DNA of 64,000 nt from Paraburkholderia nodosa (GTDB taxonomy: Bacteria > Pseudomonadota > Gammaproteobacteria > Burkholderiales > Burkholderiaceae). Made by a program: the position numbers and the translations under genes. Numbering within the stretch: position 1 is the first letter of the stretch; every line of letters starts with the position of its first letter. The stretch lies in NCBI RefSeq assembly GCF_001718195.1, contig NZ_MCNV01000029.1, positions 21,119 to 85,118 of the forward strand, written 5' to 3'. The notes under the pieces were generated by a model, which was not told the DNA's origin, did not search any database, and was given only the letters and a program-made list of their open reading frames with translations. Below, piece by piece: positions 8,753-17,528 of the stretch.

Positions 8753-11066
8753 GTGATACCTCCTTTGCCTCGTTGTCCGCCGGCGCGACAGACGCGAGCG
8801 CCGGTTCAATCCGGTCCTGGACAGCGTCATCCCCGCCTGCCACGTTGAAATCGATGCGGATGCCCGCGAGCATTTCGCGCACGTCCTCGCGCATCGCGAC
8901 GCCAAGCTCGGCCAGGTCAGCCTCGAAGCCCGCGAGCGCCATGCCGGTCGCGAGTGGCCCGGGCGCGCGTTGGTCGAGCACGAGAAGCTCGGCCGCGGTC
9001 AGCGGCTTCGCACCGGCCTGACGTGCAAGTCGGATTTCGCCAGCGGCCCTCGCGGACAGCGCCGCGTGATACGTCTCCGGGTTGTGCGTCGGGATGCCGT
9101 TCGCTCGCAGCTCACCGGCACGCCAGGCCGCCTTGATTTCGTCTTCGGTGGGCAGGCGCTTGTTGATTGCAGCGAGCATCGGACTGACCGAGCGCATGCG
9201 GTCGATGAACAGGTCATCCTCGTAATAGGTCGCCTTCTCGCACAGGATCGGACGCTGGAAACCAAGCACGATTTCCTGGTCCTGCTCCATGCGCTTCAGT
9301 TCCTGATCGAGCATCAACGCGCGGCCCTGATCCGACGTGTTCGTGCCGGTCGACGTGTTGCGGCCGTGATTACGGCTTTTCGAGGTTGCCTTCTCGGTGA
9401 ACGTCCCCAGCGTCTCGGACAGTTCCTTTGCATCCTGCTGGTTGCCAGGCGCGTACGCCACCAGCACTGCGTGGTTGGTGATCAGCGTGCGCGCCCCGGC
9501 CGGCCCGTACAGATCGTTCGGCTCCAGCTGCGCCTTCGACTGCAGGATCGTGAGCAGGCGAATCCAGTAGCCCGCGATGAACGCGTTGCCCTTGTCGAGT
9601 ACCTCGATGCGACCGAGCGCGGTAAATTCGTCCCCCACGCCAAGACACTGATATTTGATGGCCGGATCGTCGCCCGGCAGCACGTCGAGGTTGTCCTCGA
9701 TCCACTGCGTGTAGAACAGGTTGCCGAGCAGGCTCGCGACGGCAAGCTCACGCACCGGCAGCACAACGTAGATCGACATCAGCTCGCGCCGCACGCGGTC
9801 GAGCTCGAAGTCGCATGCGCTCGTCGCCTGGTCGACGATCGGGTTGCTGAACAGGCGCAGACCGGCGTTAAACGTCGCAACAATGTTCAGCATCGTCTCG
9901 TCGGGCGAGGCCAGCACGCGCGAGAGCGCGCCCAGGCAATCGCCCGACAGCGGCACCCCCTTCTGCGGCTCGTGCTGCATCAGATCCGAAAGGTGCTCAC
10001 GCACTTTCTTGTCGGGCGTGGTCGCGAGCCGCAACACCTGTCCGAACGTACAGTCACCCGTCATCTCCATCAGGTAGAGCGCGAAGCCCATGAACAGGTC
10101 ACTCGCCTGCTCATAGAAGAACTTGTTGCGACCGTCGGTCGTGTGATACAGGCGCGCTGCAATCGCCTGCAGGCGACCGACCCGCACGAAGGATGCACTC
10201 TTCGCAATCCTGAAAAGCGGATTCCAGCGGTGCGTGTAGCCAGTGTGATCAAATGGCGCCCAGCGAAACACCTGCTGGCCGCAGGCCTGCCGGTACCGCG
10301 ACGTCAGGTCGTAGTTCTCTCCCTTCACATCGAGTACGACCACCGAATCCGGAAAGGTGAGCAGATTCGGGATCACAATGGCTGCACCTTTGCGTGAACG
10401 CGTTCGCGCAGCAACCATCACGAACTCCGTTCCGCGGAACGTCAGGTACTTGCCCTTGTACCGCCCTACGATGATCGACGGGTCGCGGTGATCGCCCTTG
10501 CGGCCGCCCCTGTTTCGACCGCGCCCGTTAGCCTCATCGAGCAGGCCGTACCGCCGAACCTCGTAGCTGTAGGCGAAGCGGGCATCGCCATGCAGTTCGC
10601 GCTTCGGCTTCATGACCAGCGCCGCGACGATCGCCGCTACCGGCACAAGCGGCACGATGACCGATGCCGCTGTCGCCATCAGCAGCGAGCGTTTCACCGC
10701 CTTCACGTCGCCAAAGGCGCGCCAGTAGTCGTGCAGCGTCCACAGCCCGATTGCGGAGTCCGGCAACTTTTCCAGCTTCGCAAACAGCATCGCGCCGACG
10801 TACTGGCCGGCCGCAGCGAGACCGATCAGAACCACCAGTGCAAGCAGACCGGCCGCGATGACCCGGTCGGCAAGCGTCGCGGTTTTTAGCAGCACGGCGC
10901 TCGCACACACGCCCCACAACGCGCACGTCACGACGACGAGAGCAATCACGGCCCCCATTTCGACAGGATCGCTGATCGCGTCGAGATGAAGCAGACGGCC
11001 GGCGGCGAAAACGACTGCGCCGGACACAATGCCAAGCAGGCCGCCAACAAGGAGACGGGCTTTCAT
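8745..11066 (-). CDS. virD4: VirD4/TraG-type coupling protein
   Basis: A 773-residue type IV coupling protein. Several N-terminal membrane segments (about residues 5-22, 38-60, 70-95 and 128-152) anchor it. The ATPase part has the VirD4 hallmark strand VVVLDVKGENYDL and the later GDEFTALGRI (Walker B). It joins the relaxosome to the secretion channel. The Walker A loop reads RTRSRKGAA (residues 221-229); coupling proteins normally have S-G-K-G here, so Arg225 (codon 10392-10394) replaces the key glycine. It follows the 36-aa ORF with a 4-base ATGA overlap and ends inside the start of the LPD7 gene. Confidence 0.93.
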   Translation of the reverse strand: MKARLLVGGLLGIVSGAVVFAAGRLLHLDAISDPVEMGAVIALVVVTCALWGVCASAVLLKTATLADRVIAAGLLALVVLIGLAAAGQYVGAMLFAKLEKLPDSAIGLWTLHDYWRAFGDVKAVKRSLLMATAASVIVPLVPVAAIVAALVMKPKRELHGDARFAYSYEVRRYGLLDEANGRGRNRGGRKGDHRDPSIIVGRYKGKYLTFRGTEFVMVAARTRSRKGAAIVIPNLLTFPDSVVVLDVKGENYDLTSRYRQACGQQVFRWAPFDHTGYTHRWNPLFRIAKSASFVRVGRLQAIAARLYHTTDGRNKFFYEQASDLFMGFALYLMEMTGDCTFGQVLRLATTPDKKVREHLSDLMQHEPQKGVPLSGDCLGALSRVLASPDETMLNIVATFNAGLRLFSNPIVDQATSACDFELDRVRRELMSIYVVLPVRELAVASLLGNLFYTQWIEDNLDVLPGDDPAIKYQCLGVGDEFTALGRIEVLDKGNAFIAGYWIRLLTILQSKAQLEPNDLYGPAGARTLITNHAVLVAYAPGNQQDAKELSETLGTFTEKATSKSRNHGRNTSTGTNTSDQGRALMLDQELKRMEQDQEIVLGFQRPILCEKATYYEDDLFIDRMRSVSPMLAAINKRLPTEDEIKAAWRAGELRANGIPTHNPETYHAALSARAAGEIRLARQAGAKPLTAAELLVLDQRAPGPLATGMALAGFEADLAELGVAMREDVREMLAGIRIDFNVAGGDDAVQDRIEPALASVAPADNEAKEVSHG

Positions 11067-11173
11067 GCTGACGCTCCCGCTGCCGCTGCCGCGTGCGTCT
11101 GCCGCTCAAGGGGTTCCCGGCCGGTGTGCCTGCCACTGTCACCAATGGCGGAATCGTTCGATCGCAATCTCAT
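11063..11173 (-). CDS. Putative 36-aa protein linking virB11 and virD4
   Basis: A short reading frame fills the gap between virB11 and virD4 exactly. Its ATG overlaps the virB11 stop as ATGA, and its own stop overlaps the virD4 ATG as ATGA. The product starts MRLRSNDSAIGDSGRHTG and ends in an Ala-rich tail (HAAAAAGASA). It has no membrane segment and I recognise no family. The double ATGA join is what I would expect of a coupled gene or of a translated linker that carries ribosomes from virB11 to virD4; chance cannot be excluded for so short a frame. Confidence 0.4.
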   Translation of the reverse strand: MRLRSNDSAIGDSGRHTGREPLERQTHAAAAAGASA

Positions 11174-12321
11174 GCATCACCTCGCAGCAGCCTGTTTTTA
11201 CTGACCGGATCGAACCAGATTTCTGTCAGGTCCCGGTTCTCCATAAACAGGACCACGTCGACCGTCATGCGGATCTCGCGCATCAGGTAATCGAACGGGA
11301 GCGTCTGGCCGACCGGGCTTTGCTTGACCAGCGTGGCGATGCGCGTGAGCGTCGCGATCGAGTCGTTCGCGTGCACCGTCGTCAACCCGCCCTGGTGTCC
11401 GGTGTTGAGCAGCGTCAGGTAGTCCCAGGTTTCGTCGCCGCGCAACTCCGCAAGCAGCACGCGATCGCATTTCATGCGCAACGTCGCCTTCACCAGGCGT
11501 CGCGCTGGAACCGCCTCGCTGTAGAAGAGGTGAACGTGATTTCGATGCAGTGGCAACGGCAGCTCGTGGGTATCCTCGATCGTCGCCAGACGCGCCTCGC
11601 GCGGAATGATCGGGATCAGGTCCGCCAGCGCCTTCATCAGCGTGGTCTTGCCGGAGCCCGTGCCGCCCACGAGCACGATGTTCAGCCGGTTCAGGATGGC
11701 CAGCCTCAGAAACCGCACGACATCGCGCTGCGCGAGCGCGTCGAGCATCTCATGCTGGAAGCGCGCCAAGCCATAAGCGCCCAGCGCCCGGGACGGATTG
11801 AACACCGCAGTGGCACGACTGACGTCCATGCCCTCTGAGCCTGCCCGTGCCGCCGCAGCGTCGATCTCGCCCGGCGTCATTGCGCTACTACCGCCGGGTC
11901 CGCCCCGGACCACATCACGGAACCTGGCGAACCGCCCGGCATCCGACCACTGCTGTACCGAAAGGCGCGTTGAATTCGGCACGCGAATCGTCAGCGACAC
12001 AGTGCCCGGCTCGCACGCCGGTGGAATCACGATCTGGCCGCGCTCCCCGTCGGGCAGGCGCACCGGCTTCTCCGGCTCGGCCGCCGATAGCGGCGGCTTC
12101 GCCTTGTTGTAGATGGCCAGAGCCAGTGCAAACTGGTTCAGCATTTCCAGCGACGCATTCGGAAGATCATGGCGCTGCCAGCCGTCGAGCGTTTCGGTCC
12201 AGCCTTCATACGGACGGTTAATCGCAAACTCGGTGACGCCGGGCATCGCCAGCATTGCGGCGATGCCGAGTGTCTTGAGGTGACTGCGTACCGTAAGACT
12301 GTCGTCGTATTGCATACTCAT
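11170..12321 (-). CDS. virB11: VirB11 secretion ATPase
   Basis: A 383-residue hexameric traffic ATPase. The C-terminal half carries Walker A (VGGTGSGKTTLMKAL), the Asp box (LATIEDTHELP), Walker B region (DRVLLAELRGDE) and His box (GHQGGLTTVHAND), all intact. The protein works at the inner-membrane base of the T4SS and switches it between pilus making and DNA transfer. It starts 21 bases after virB10 ends and ends with an ATGA overlap with the 36-aa ORF. Confidence 0.95.
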   Translation of the reverse strand: MSMQYDDSLTVRSHLKTLGIAAMLAMPGVTEFAINRPYEGWTETLDGWQRHDLPNASLEMLNQFALALAIYNKAKPPLSAAEPEKPVRLPDGERGQIVIPPACEPGTVSLTIRVPNSTRLSVQQWSDAGRFARFRDVVRGGPGGSSAMTPGEIDAAAARAGSEGMDVSRATAVFNPSRALGAYGLARFQHEMLDALAQRDVVRFLRLAILNRLNIVLVGGTGSGKTTLMKALADLIPIIPREARLATIEDTHELPLPLHRNHVHLFYSEAVPARRLVKATLRMKCDRVLLAELRGDETWDYLTLLNTGHQGGLTTVHANDSIATLTRIATLVKQSPVGQTLPFDYLMREIRMTVDVVLFMENRDLTEIWFDPVSKNRLLRGDA

Positions 12322-12342
12322 AAGCAGCTCGAATTAAATGAA

Positions 12343-13551
12343 TCAAGGCGTCGCCAGTTCGTACACGTCGGAGAAGTCCACATCGCGCGCAACGAAGATC
12401 GTCGTCATCGACCCGTACTGCGAATACGCGGTCGGCGGCACGTTGATGGTGTTGCGCAGTGCTTCGGCCGCTACCTCACCACCGGCATTCGTGGTGTTGT
12501 TAAACTGGATGCTGCTACTGCCCGAGTTCGCGGCCAGTGTCGACAGCGCCTGACCGGCATCGCTGATCAGGCTGACCATCATGGCGCCGCCAAACCGCGT
12601 CCAGAAGTGGTTGTCGACGTAGGCCGGCAGGCCACTGCCGCCGAGCGCATCGGCCGCCGGCGAATCGAGTTGCACCTTTACGCCATCAGGCGTCGTCAGC
12701 CGCGTCCAGATCACGAAGATCCGCGCCTGCCCCTGCATCAGCGCCTGCCGCTGCTCGCCCACGACCTCGGAGCCACGCTCGACCAGCAGCACCTTGCCGT
12801 TCGCCGAGTACACATCTTTCGCCACGTGGCAGGTGGTCATGCCCGGGTAGTCGGTCACGATCTCCGCACCCTGCACGCACGGGAGCGTCGTCCCCGCAAT
12901 CAGCAGGAAGTCTCGCGACGGCATCAGTTCCGCCTTCACCGTTTCCAGCTTCGATGGCTGCAGCTTGCTGTCCAGTCCATCCTTCGCGAATCCGGCATGC
13001 GAACCGGTCAATCCGGGCGTGCCACCAGGGGCTGCCGCGTCGGTCGTCCTCTCATCCTTTGATGTGAGCAGCACGTCGCCATCGAGCTTGCGTTGCGCCG
13101 GCGTCTCGGCGGCGCTGGCCGCCGTCGCTGCAGCGGCGCCGTTTCCATTCACTGCACTGGCTGCGTTCGCATGCGCAGGTGTAGCAAGCGCCGCGCTTGC
13201 TACAGCCGCTTCCGACGCCATCGCCGCTTCCTCTGCCCGCTGCTTTTCGATCTTTGCCTTGTCGCGCGCAAAGTCGTGCCGGTCATCTGACGGCTTGTCC
13301 TTTGCCGCTTCCGCCCTTGCCGCCTCGGACTCGGCGTGATGCTGCGCCGACCACCGTTTGATCGCGACACCCACTGCGATCGCACCGAACAGCAGGACCA
13401 GCACCATCCCAATGACGATCGGTAACATCCGGAACGGGCTCTTGCGCTTCGTGCGGCCAACACCCGGCACCCCGCGCTCGCCTATGCCGGCGGGCTCGAC
13501 CGGTGTCGGGTTCGCCGGGTTCGGACCGCTCAGATTGATATCGTCACTCAC
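12343..13551 (-). CDS. virB10: VirB10 channel scaffold protein
   Basis: A 402-residue protein with one membrane helix (about residues 42-64), a long Ala/Glu/Lys-rich periplasmic spacer, and the conserved C-terminal beta barrel domain (LIAGTTLPCVQGAEIVTDYPG is read there; also VERGSEVVGE and GQARIFVIWTR). VirB10 spans both membranes and, with VirB7 and VirB9, makes the outer-membrane core complex, sensing ATP use by VirB11 and VirD4. Its start overlaps virB9 by 8 bases. Confidence 0.95.
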   Translation of the reverse strand: MSDDINLSGPNPANPTPVEPAGIGERGVPGVGRTKRKSPFRMLPIVIGMVLVLLFGAIAVGVAIKRWSAQHHAESEAARAEAAKDKPSDDRHDFARDKAKIEKQRAEEAAMASEAAVASAALATPAHANAASAVNGNGAAAATAASAAETPAQRKLDGDVLLTSKDERTTDAAAPGGTPGLTGSHAGFAKDGLDSKLQPSKLETVKAELMPSRDFLLIAGTTLPCVQGAEIVTDYPGMTTCHVAKDVYSANGKVLLVERGSEVVGEQRQALMQGQARIFVIWTRLTTPDGVKVQLDSPAADALGGSGLPAYVDNHFWTRFGGAMMVSLISDAGQALSTLAANSGSSSIQFNNTTNAGGEVAAEALRNTINVPPTAYSQYGSMTTIFVARDVDFSDVYELATP

Positions 13552-14380
13552 CGCCCGCCTCCTTTTGCTTCACGAGCCGCACCGTGCCCGGAATCGTCGT
13601 GCCTGTCGGGTTCAGCTGGCCGTCTGGCCGGTATGCATTGTTGCGAATGCCGAGTACGGCGTCCCCCAGGCGCAGGTTGAAGCGCTGCGCCGTGTCGTGC
13701 ACCACCAGCACGGGGCCGCGCACGTCATCAGGATTGACGAGCGCTTCCTTGCCGTCCCCGTACACGCGATAGATCTGCGGCAGGTCGCGGCTCGTACTGA
13801 ACTCGAAGTAGGTAAAGCGGCCGTCATCCCACAGCGCCGTTGGCGCGAGTGTCGTATCACCATGCATGTCGTAATTGAAGTTGCCCACGCCAGACGCGCT
13901 GACGGTCTGCGCCAGCAGTGCCCGCGCTTCGGCCGAGCGCACCGCGGCCGCCGCCGACGCCTTTGCACGCGTGTCCGGATAATCGAAGGTCAGCGACCAG
14001 ACTGCTTCCTCGTGCCTCCTGACCGGGACCAGCTTGAGCACATAGCGACGTCTGTTCGTGAGCAGAATCAGGTTGGTGGCCGCCTGCGGTGCCTTCGGCT
14101 TGAAGAAGAAGCCGTTGCCGGCTGGGCCAGCCGTCCATGCCTTGCCGTCGCCCATGCCGCCGCCGTCGATCTTTTCGCCTTTCTCGAAGACGAGGACAGT
14201 CGCCTCGCCCGGGCGATAGGCGATCCGGTACGTCTCATTCGGGTCATACACGGCGCACGCAATGTGCCGGTCGCTGCCGCATGCACCGGGCACGACTTCG
14301 GCGACAGCCGGTAGCCACATGCCGAATAGCGCGGCAGCGATCGACGCTGCAGTAAGCGCTTTCGGGAACCGGATGGTCAT
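13544..14380 (-). CDS. virB9: VirB9 outer-membrane core protein
   Basis: A 278-residue secreted protein with a signal peptide (about residues 1-28, ending LPAVAE). The C-terminal part has the VirB9/TrbG/CagX pattern (ALWDDGRFTYFEFS, then RDLPQIYRV, then VHDTAQRFNLRLGDAVLGI). VirB9 binds VirB7 and VirB10 in the core complex. The start overlaps the virB8 end by 4 bases and the end overlaps virB10, so virB8, virB9 and virB10 form a tight coupled run. Confidence 0.95.
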   Translation of the reverse strand: MTIRFPKALTAASIAAALFGMWLPAVAEVVPGACGSDRHIACAVYDPNETYRIAYRPGEATVLVFEKGEKIDGGGMGDGKAWTAGPAGNGFFFKPKAPQAATNLILLTNRRRYVLKLVPVRRHEEAVWSLTFDYPDTRAKASAAAAVRSAEARALLAQTVSASGVGNFNYDMHGDTTLAPTALWDDGRFTYFEFSTSRDLPQIYRVYGDGKEALVNPDDVRGPVLVVHDTAQRFNLRLGDAVLGIRNNAYRPDGQLNPTGTTIPGTVRLVKQKEAGGE

Positions 14381-15279
14381 GGATTGGCCCCTCCGGCCGG
14401 TGCACTCAACGACATACTCGACGGTGCCGACTGGGACGATGTGGCCGCGGACGGCATCGGTGTCGCGCCGTCTGCGGTGCTGCGCGTCCAGTCGCGGTCA
14501 ACCGAGTAGCTGGTGACACGAAAGCCCGTTGGATTGAGCTCCTGTTCGTCGCTGCGGGTCGGCAGATCGCCTATCTCGTAGGTGATCGTCGCGACCCAGT
14601 ATTCGGTTTTAGGCGGCGGTGACGTCGAGCCGCCCTGCGACGGCAGCGAAAGCATCGTCTTCGAGAAGAACACCTGTGCGGTGGATCCGACGAACGTAAT
14701 TGCACCTGGGCGCACAATCACGCGATATTTGTCGGTGAGCACGTTTTGCGGCGAGTTCTTGCGGTTGTAGAGCGCCGCGTACAACGCCTGCTCGCGTGGT
14801 GAGTTCATCAGCGTCACGGTGTCGTACGCGTCCTGGATCGTGTACCAGTCGTACTTCTCACGTAGCTTCACATACGTGCGCAGTGCTGCCCGCACCTCGA
14901 GTTCACCGAACGTTACGGATCCACTGTGCGCGACATCAATCACCTGCACGTCGCCGGTCGCGGTGTTATCCTTAATAATCACGGGTGGTGACGGTCTCTT
15001 TAGTTGTACTAAGGCTGACGAGCCAAGAATAGAGATAAGTGCGATGAACATGGCCCCGCCCGCAACGCGCCATGCAATCTTCGTCATGTTTTCCTGCAGC
15101 TGCTGCCGGGACTTCTCGAACGAGAGCGCTTCCCTGAAATACATCCGCGCCATCTCGCGCGGCTCGGCGTCGGCGAGTTTTGCCGCAATGTGCTGCAGCG
15201 CGGCCGCGCAATTGCCGTCGACGGCAACCGCGACTGGCTCAGCCTGCACCCGCGCCGGCTTCCATGGCATCCATTTCAT
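14377..15279 (-). CDS. virB8: VirB8 inner-membrane assembly protein
   Basis: A 300-residue bitopic protein: an N-terminal cytoplasmic part of about 80 residues, a membrane helix (about 82-104, AGGAMFIALISILGSSALV), and a periplasmic NTF2-like domain with LREKYDWYTIQDAYDTV and IVRPGAITFVG, as in VirB8/TrwG. VirB8 nucleates T4SS assembly. I chose the ATG at 15279, which overlaps the virB7 stop by 4 bases, over a frame extending 13 residues further. The C-terminal 30 residues are an added Ser/Ala/Pro tail. Confidence 0.93.
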   Translation of the reverse strand: MKWMPWKPARVQAEPVAVAVDGNCAAALQHIAAKLADAEPREMARMYFREALSFEKSRQQLQENMTKIAWRVAGGAMFIALISILGSSALVQLKRPSPPVIIKDNTATGDVQVIDVAHSGSVTFGELEVRAALRTYVKLREKYDWYTIQDAYDTVTLMNSPREQALYAALYNRKNSPQNVLTDKYRVIVRPGAITFVGSTAQVFFSKTMLSLPSQGGSTSPPPKTEYWVATITYEIGDLPTRSDEQELNPTGFRVTSYSVDRDWTRSTADGATPMPSAATSSQSAPSSMSLSAPAGGANP

Positions 15280-15401
15280 GGCGCACTCCCCTGTGTCGCA
15301 TGGTTGACAGGCATCCACGGCCCCTCAGGTTGGGTCGGCTTTGGCGCCGACGAGCACGCAGCAAGCAGCGCGGCGCCGAAAAGCACGACGACTAATTTCA
15401 C
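15276..15401 (-). CDS. virB7: VirB7 lipoprotein, GTG start
   Basis: A 41-residue lipoprotein. I start it at the GTG at 15401, which has GGAGA about 6 bases upstream; the frame is open further but only this start gives a clean signal, KLVVVLFGAALLAAC, with lipobox LAAC. The mature part is short and Pro-rich (APKPTQPEGPWMPVN), typical of VirB7. It anchors VirB9 in the outer membrane. Position directly before virB8 with a 4-base overlap supports the call. Confidence 0.85.
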   Translation of the reverse strand: MKLVVVLFGAALLAACSSAPKPTQPEGPWMPVNHATQGSAP

Positions 15402-15464
15402 GTCAATCTCCGATCGGGGTGTAGTGTCCGCCGTCGCTGGCTGCTCCGACGGACGGCGCATCAT

Positions 15465-15821
15465 TTACTTCGAGCGTTCAAACTCGGCACCGGGAACAAC
15501 AAGATGTCCAGTTGCCTTGTCGATCGTGATGACGTACGGAACCCCACCACTTACAACCATCTTTCCGTCCTGCGCTACTGCTGGTTCCCGCACGATTTTC
15601 CATTTATCCGCTTCGCCATCGGCACCGAGATTGGGAACCTTGTGTGAAACGTAGAAGTCGTCTCCATCACCATTCCGAGCAATGTTCACTTCGAACCAGC
15701 CGTTCTGGCTGACGCGTTTCCATGTGCCCACAAATTCGTTGCCGTCATGCTTACCGCAACCGAATTGTGTCAATGAAACAATGACCACAACTGCCGCAGT
15801 CATAAACCGGATGGCCCTCAT
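15465..15821 (-). CDS. Small lipoprotein between virB6 and virB7, possible entry-exclusion protein
   Basis: A 118-residue predicted lipoprotein. The ATG at 15821 follows a strong AGGAGGA site. The signal (MRAIRFMTAAVVVIVSLTQFGC) ends in a Cys at residue 22, then comes KHDGNEFVGTWKRVSQNGWF, a beta-rich domain that looks like a small lipocalin or calycin-type fold by pattern only. In pKM101 and R388-type systems a lipoprotein gene for entry exclusion (eex) sits among virB5, virB6 and virB7. The position suggests the same job here; the sequence alone does not prove it. Confidence 0.75.
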   Translation of the reverse strand: MRAIRFMTAAVVVIVSLTQFGCGKHDGNEFVGTWKRVSQNGWFEVNIARNGDGDDFYVSHKVPNLGADGEADKWKIVREPAVAQDGKMVVSGGVPYVITIDKATGHLVVPGAEFERSK

Positions 15822-15846
15822 CGATTCCTCCTGGTAGTAGTCAAGA

Positions 15847-16779
15847 TCAGGCGCGGCCGATTGAGTTAGTGGACGCTGACGATGCGTCACCTCTGGAACC
15901 ACCCATCAGCTTCATCGCCCTCATGGCTCCACTGGCCGCGTTGCCGATCTTACCGACCATCGATGAGATACCTACGCCACCTGCCAATTGCGATGCAAGT
16001 GACGGCATGCTCAGCGACACCACGATGAACACCAGCCCTGCAGCGATAATCTTTCCCTCAATGGTGTAGGTCAGCATGACATCGCTGACACTGAAGTTCT
16101 TCGGCAGCATCGAGGTCATAAAACTCACCTCGATTGCACCCACGGCACCGAACAGCGCAACGAGCAGACCATAGTTCAGGCATTGCCCAACCCAGTTTTG
16201 GAAAAATTGCCGCGTGGCAGGAAACAGCGCCGCAACGATGAACGCAGGCCCTAGCGCAAGCAGCAATCCAAGTGCGAACTTCGCAAGGATGATGTAGGCC
16301 GCAGCAATAGCAAGAAATGGCACACCAACTAGGAGGATGCAGAGTGCGAGCACTGAAACCTCGACGAATAGACCAACATCAGTAACGCCTAATCCGTTGT
16401 ACATGCTCTTGATAGCGGATATATAGAGATTCAACAGCGTATCGAGCCCACTACTCAGGCTGTTGCCACCCATCAAGGCACTACTTAGATCGTCCCCGAG
16501 GCCATTGAAGAACGGCACCACGTACTCGCTGTAATAGCTGATATTCATCCCGAGCGTGAGCACAGCCGCCCACCCTGCCATCTTCAGCAGGAAGTCGGAT
16601 ATCGGGCTGTCGTTGTGGCCACGCCAGTACGACACGAGTACGAGCAGGACATAGAGACTAAAGCAGGCAGCGACCAGCGGACTGATGAGTGAGATCATCC
16701 GGGCCGAGCCGGTATTGATCGTGTTCAGCACGTTCTGATCGAACGAGTTGAACATTTCGGTAAAGATTTGCAGTTGCAC
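15847..16779 (-). CDS. virB6: VirB6 inner-membrane channel protein
   Basis: A 310-residue polytopic protein with at least six hydrophobic segments (for example SLYVLLVLVSYW, VSVLALCILLVGVPFLAIAA, LALGPAFIVAALFPAT). The order short N-terminal segment, TrbL/VirB6 core with FQNWVGQCLNYGLL, and a polar Ser/Gly-rich tail is that of VirB6. It forms part of the inner-membrane path for substrate. It lies 14 bases downstream of virB5. Confidence 0.92.
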   Translation of the reverse strand: MQLQIFTEMFNSFDQNVLNTINTGSARMISLISPLVAACFSLYVLLVLVSYWRGHNDSPISDFLLKMAGWAAVLTLGMNISYYSEYVVPFFNGLGDDLSSALMGGNSLSSGLDTLLNLYISAIKSMYNGLGVTDVGLFVEVSVLALCILLVGVPFLAIAAAYIILAKFALGLLLALGPAFIVAALFPATRQFFQNWVGQCLNYGLLVALFGAVGAIEVSFMTSMLPKNFSVSDVMLTYTIEGKIIAAGLVFIVVSLSMPSLASQLAGGVGISSMVGKIGNAASGAMRAMKLMGGSRGDASSASTNSIGRA

Positions 16780-16793
16780 GATCGCACTCCGCG

Positions 16794-17444
16794 TTATTGA
16801 TCGGCGTCGTCGTCGCCGTTCAGCCGTTGCTGCATGTCGTTATGGGCAGCCTGTTGCGCGAAATCCTTCTCCGCATCCTGAAGTCGCGCCGCGAGATCGA
16901 GGCGCATCTTTTCCGCGTTGATCGACGAGTTCTCTGCCGCCCACCGGTTTTGCAAATCGGCGTTCGCCGCCGGATCCTGCGTGAGGTTTGACTGCTGCAT
17001 CAGCTGCTGGATGTTCGTCAGCCGGTCGATCGACGCCTGATACGAGCGCATCGCCATTGCCTTGTTGGCGGCCAGAGTATCGTTCAGACGTTGCTGCCCG
17101 GGCGTGTACGCGGTCATCCCCTCCTGGCTCTCGATACTGCTGGCGAGGCCGCTGATTCCGTTCAACTGTCCGCTCTTCACTTCGTCGTAGACCGACTGCC
17201 ACTGATCCGGCAGGTAGTTGCGCAGCGACGGGTCATTGAAGATGTTTCCTAGGCCGCGATTGCCGATCGTCGACTGGTACTGGTCAGAGAGCAGGCTGTA
17301 TTGCTGCTCCAGCTGCTTGACAGTCGAGATCGCCTGCGCGATCGCCTGCAGGTCGATCACCGGGACACCCTGCGCTTGCGCTGCCTGCATCGTGAATGTG
17401 GCCACGATCAATGCGGCGCCCGTCAAATTGCGAATAATTTTCAT
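16794..17444 (-). CDS. virB5: VirB5 minor pilus subunit
   Basis: A 216-residue secreted helical protein: signal peptide about residues 1-24 (MQAAQAQ end), then long helices rich in Gln (TVKQLEQQYSLLSDQYQST) and NIQQLMQQSNLTQDPAANAD, as in VirB5/TraC-type pilus-tip proteins. It probably helps contact with recipient cells. It follows virB4 in the operon by about 84 bases and precedes virB6 by 14. Confidence 0.92.
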   Translation of the reverse strand: MKIIRNLTGAALIVATFTMQAAQAQGVPVIDLQAIAQAISTVKQLEQQYSLLSDQYQSTIGNRGLGNIFNDPSLRNYLPDQWQSVYDEVKSGQLNGISGLASSIESQEGMTAYTPGQQRLNDTLAANKAMAMRSYQASIDRLTNIQQLMQQSNLTQDPAANADLQNRWAAENSSINAEKMRLDLAARLQDAEKDFAQQAAHNDMQQRLNGDDDADQ

Positions 17445-17528
17445 CGTCGCGCTCCCAAGCTGGACTGCTAGGATGTTCGCCCGTCGCTGGCTCGATCGAC
17501 GACGAGCGCTGAAGATCGTGTGTCGTCG

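Noticed and set aside
16840..17202. Minus-strand frame inside virB5 in another phase
   Set aside because: Shadow of virB5, composition is Arg/Gln-rich and no ribosome site.
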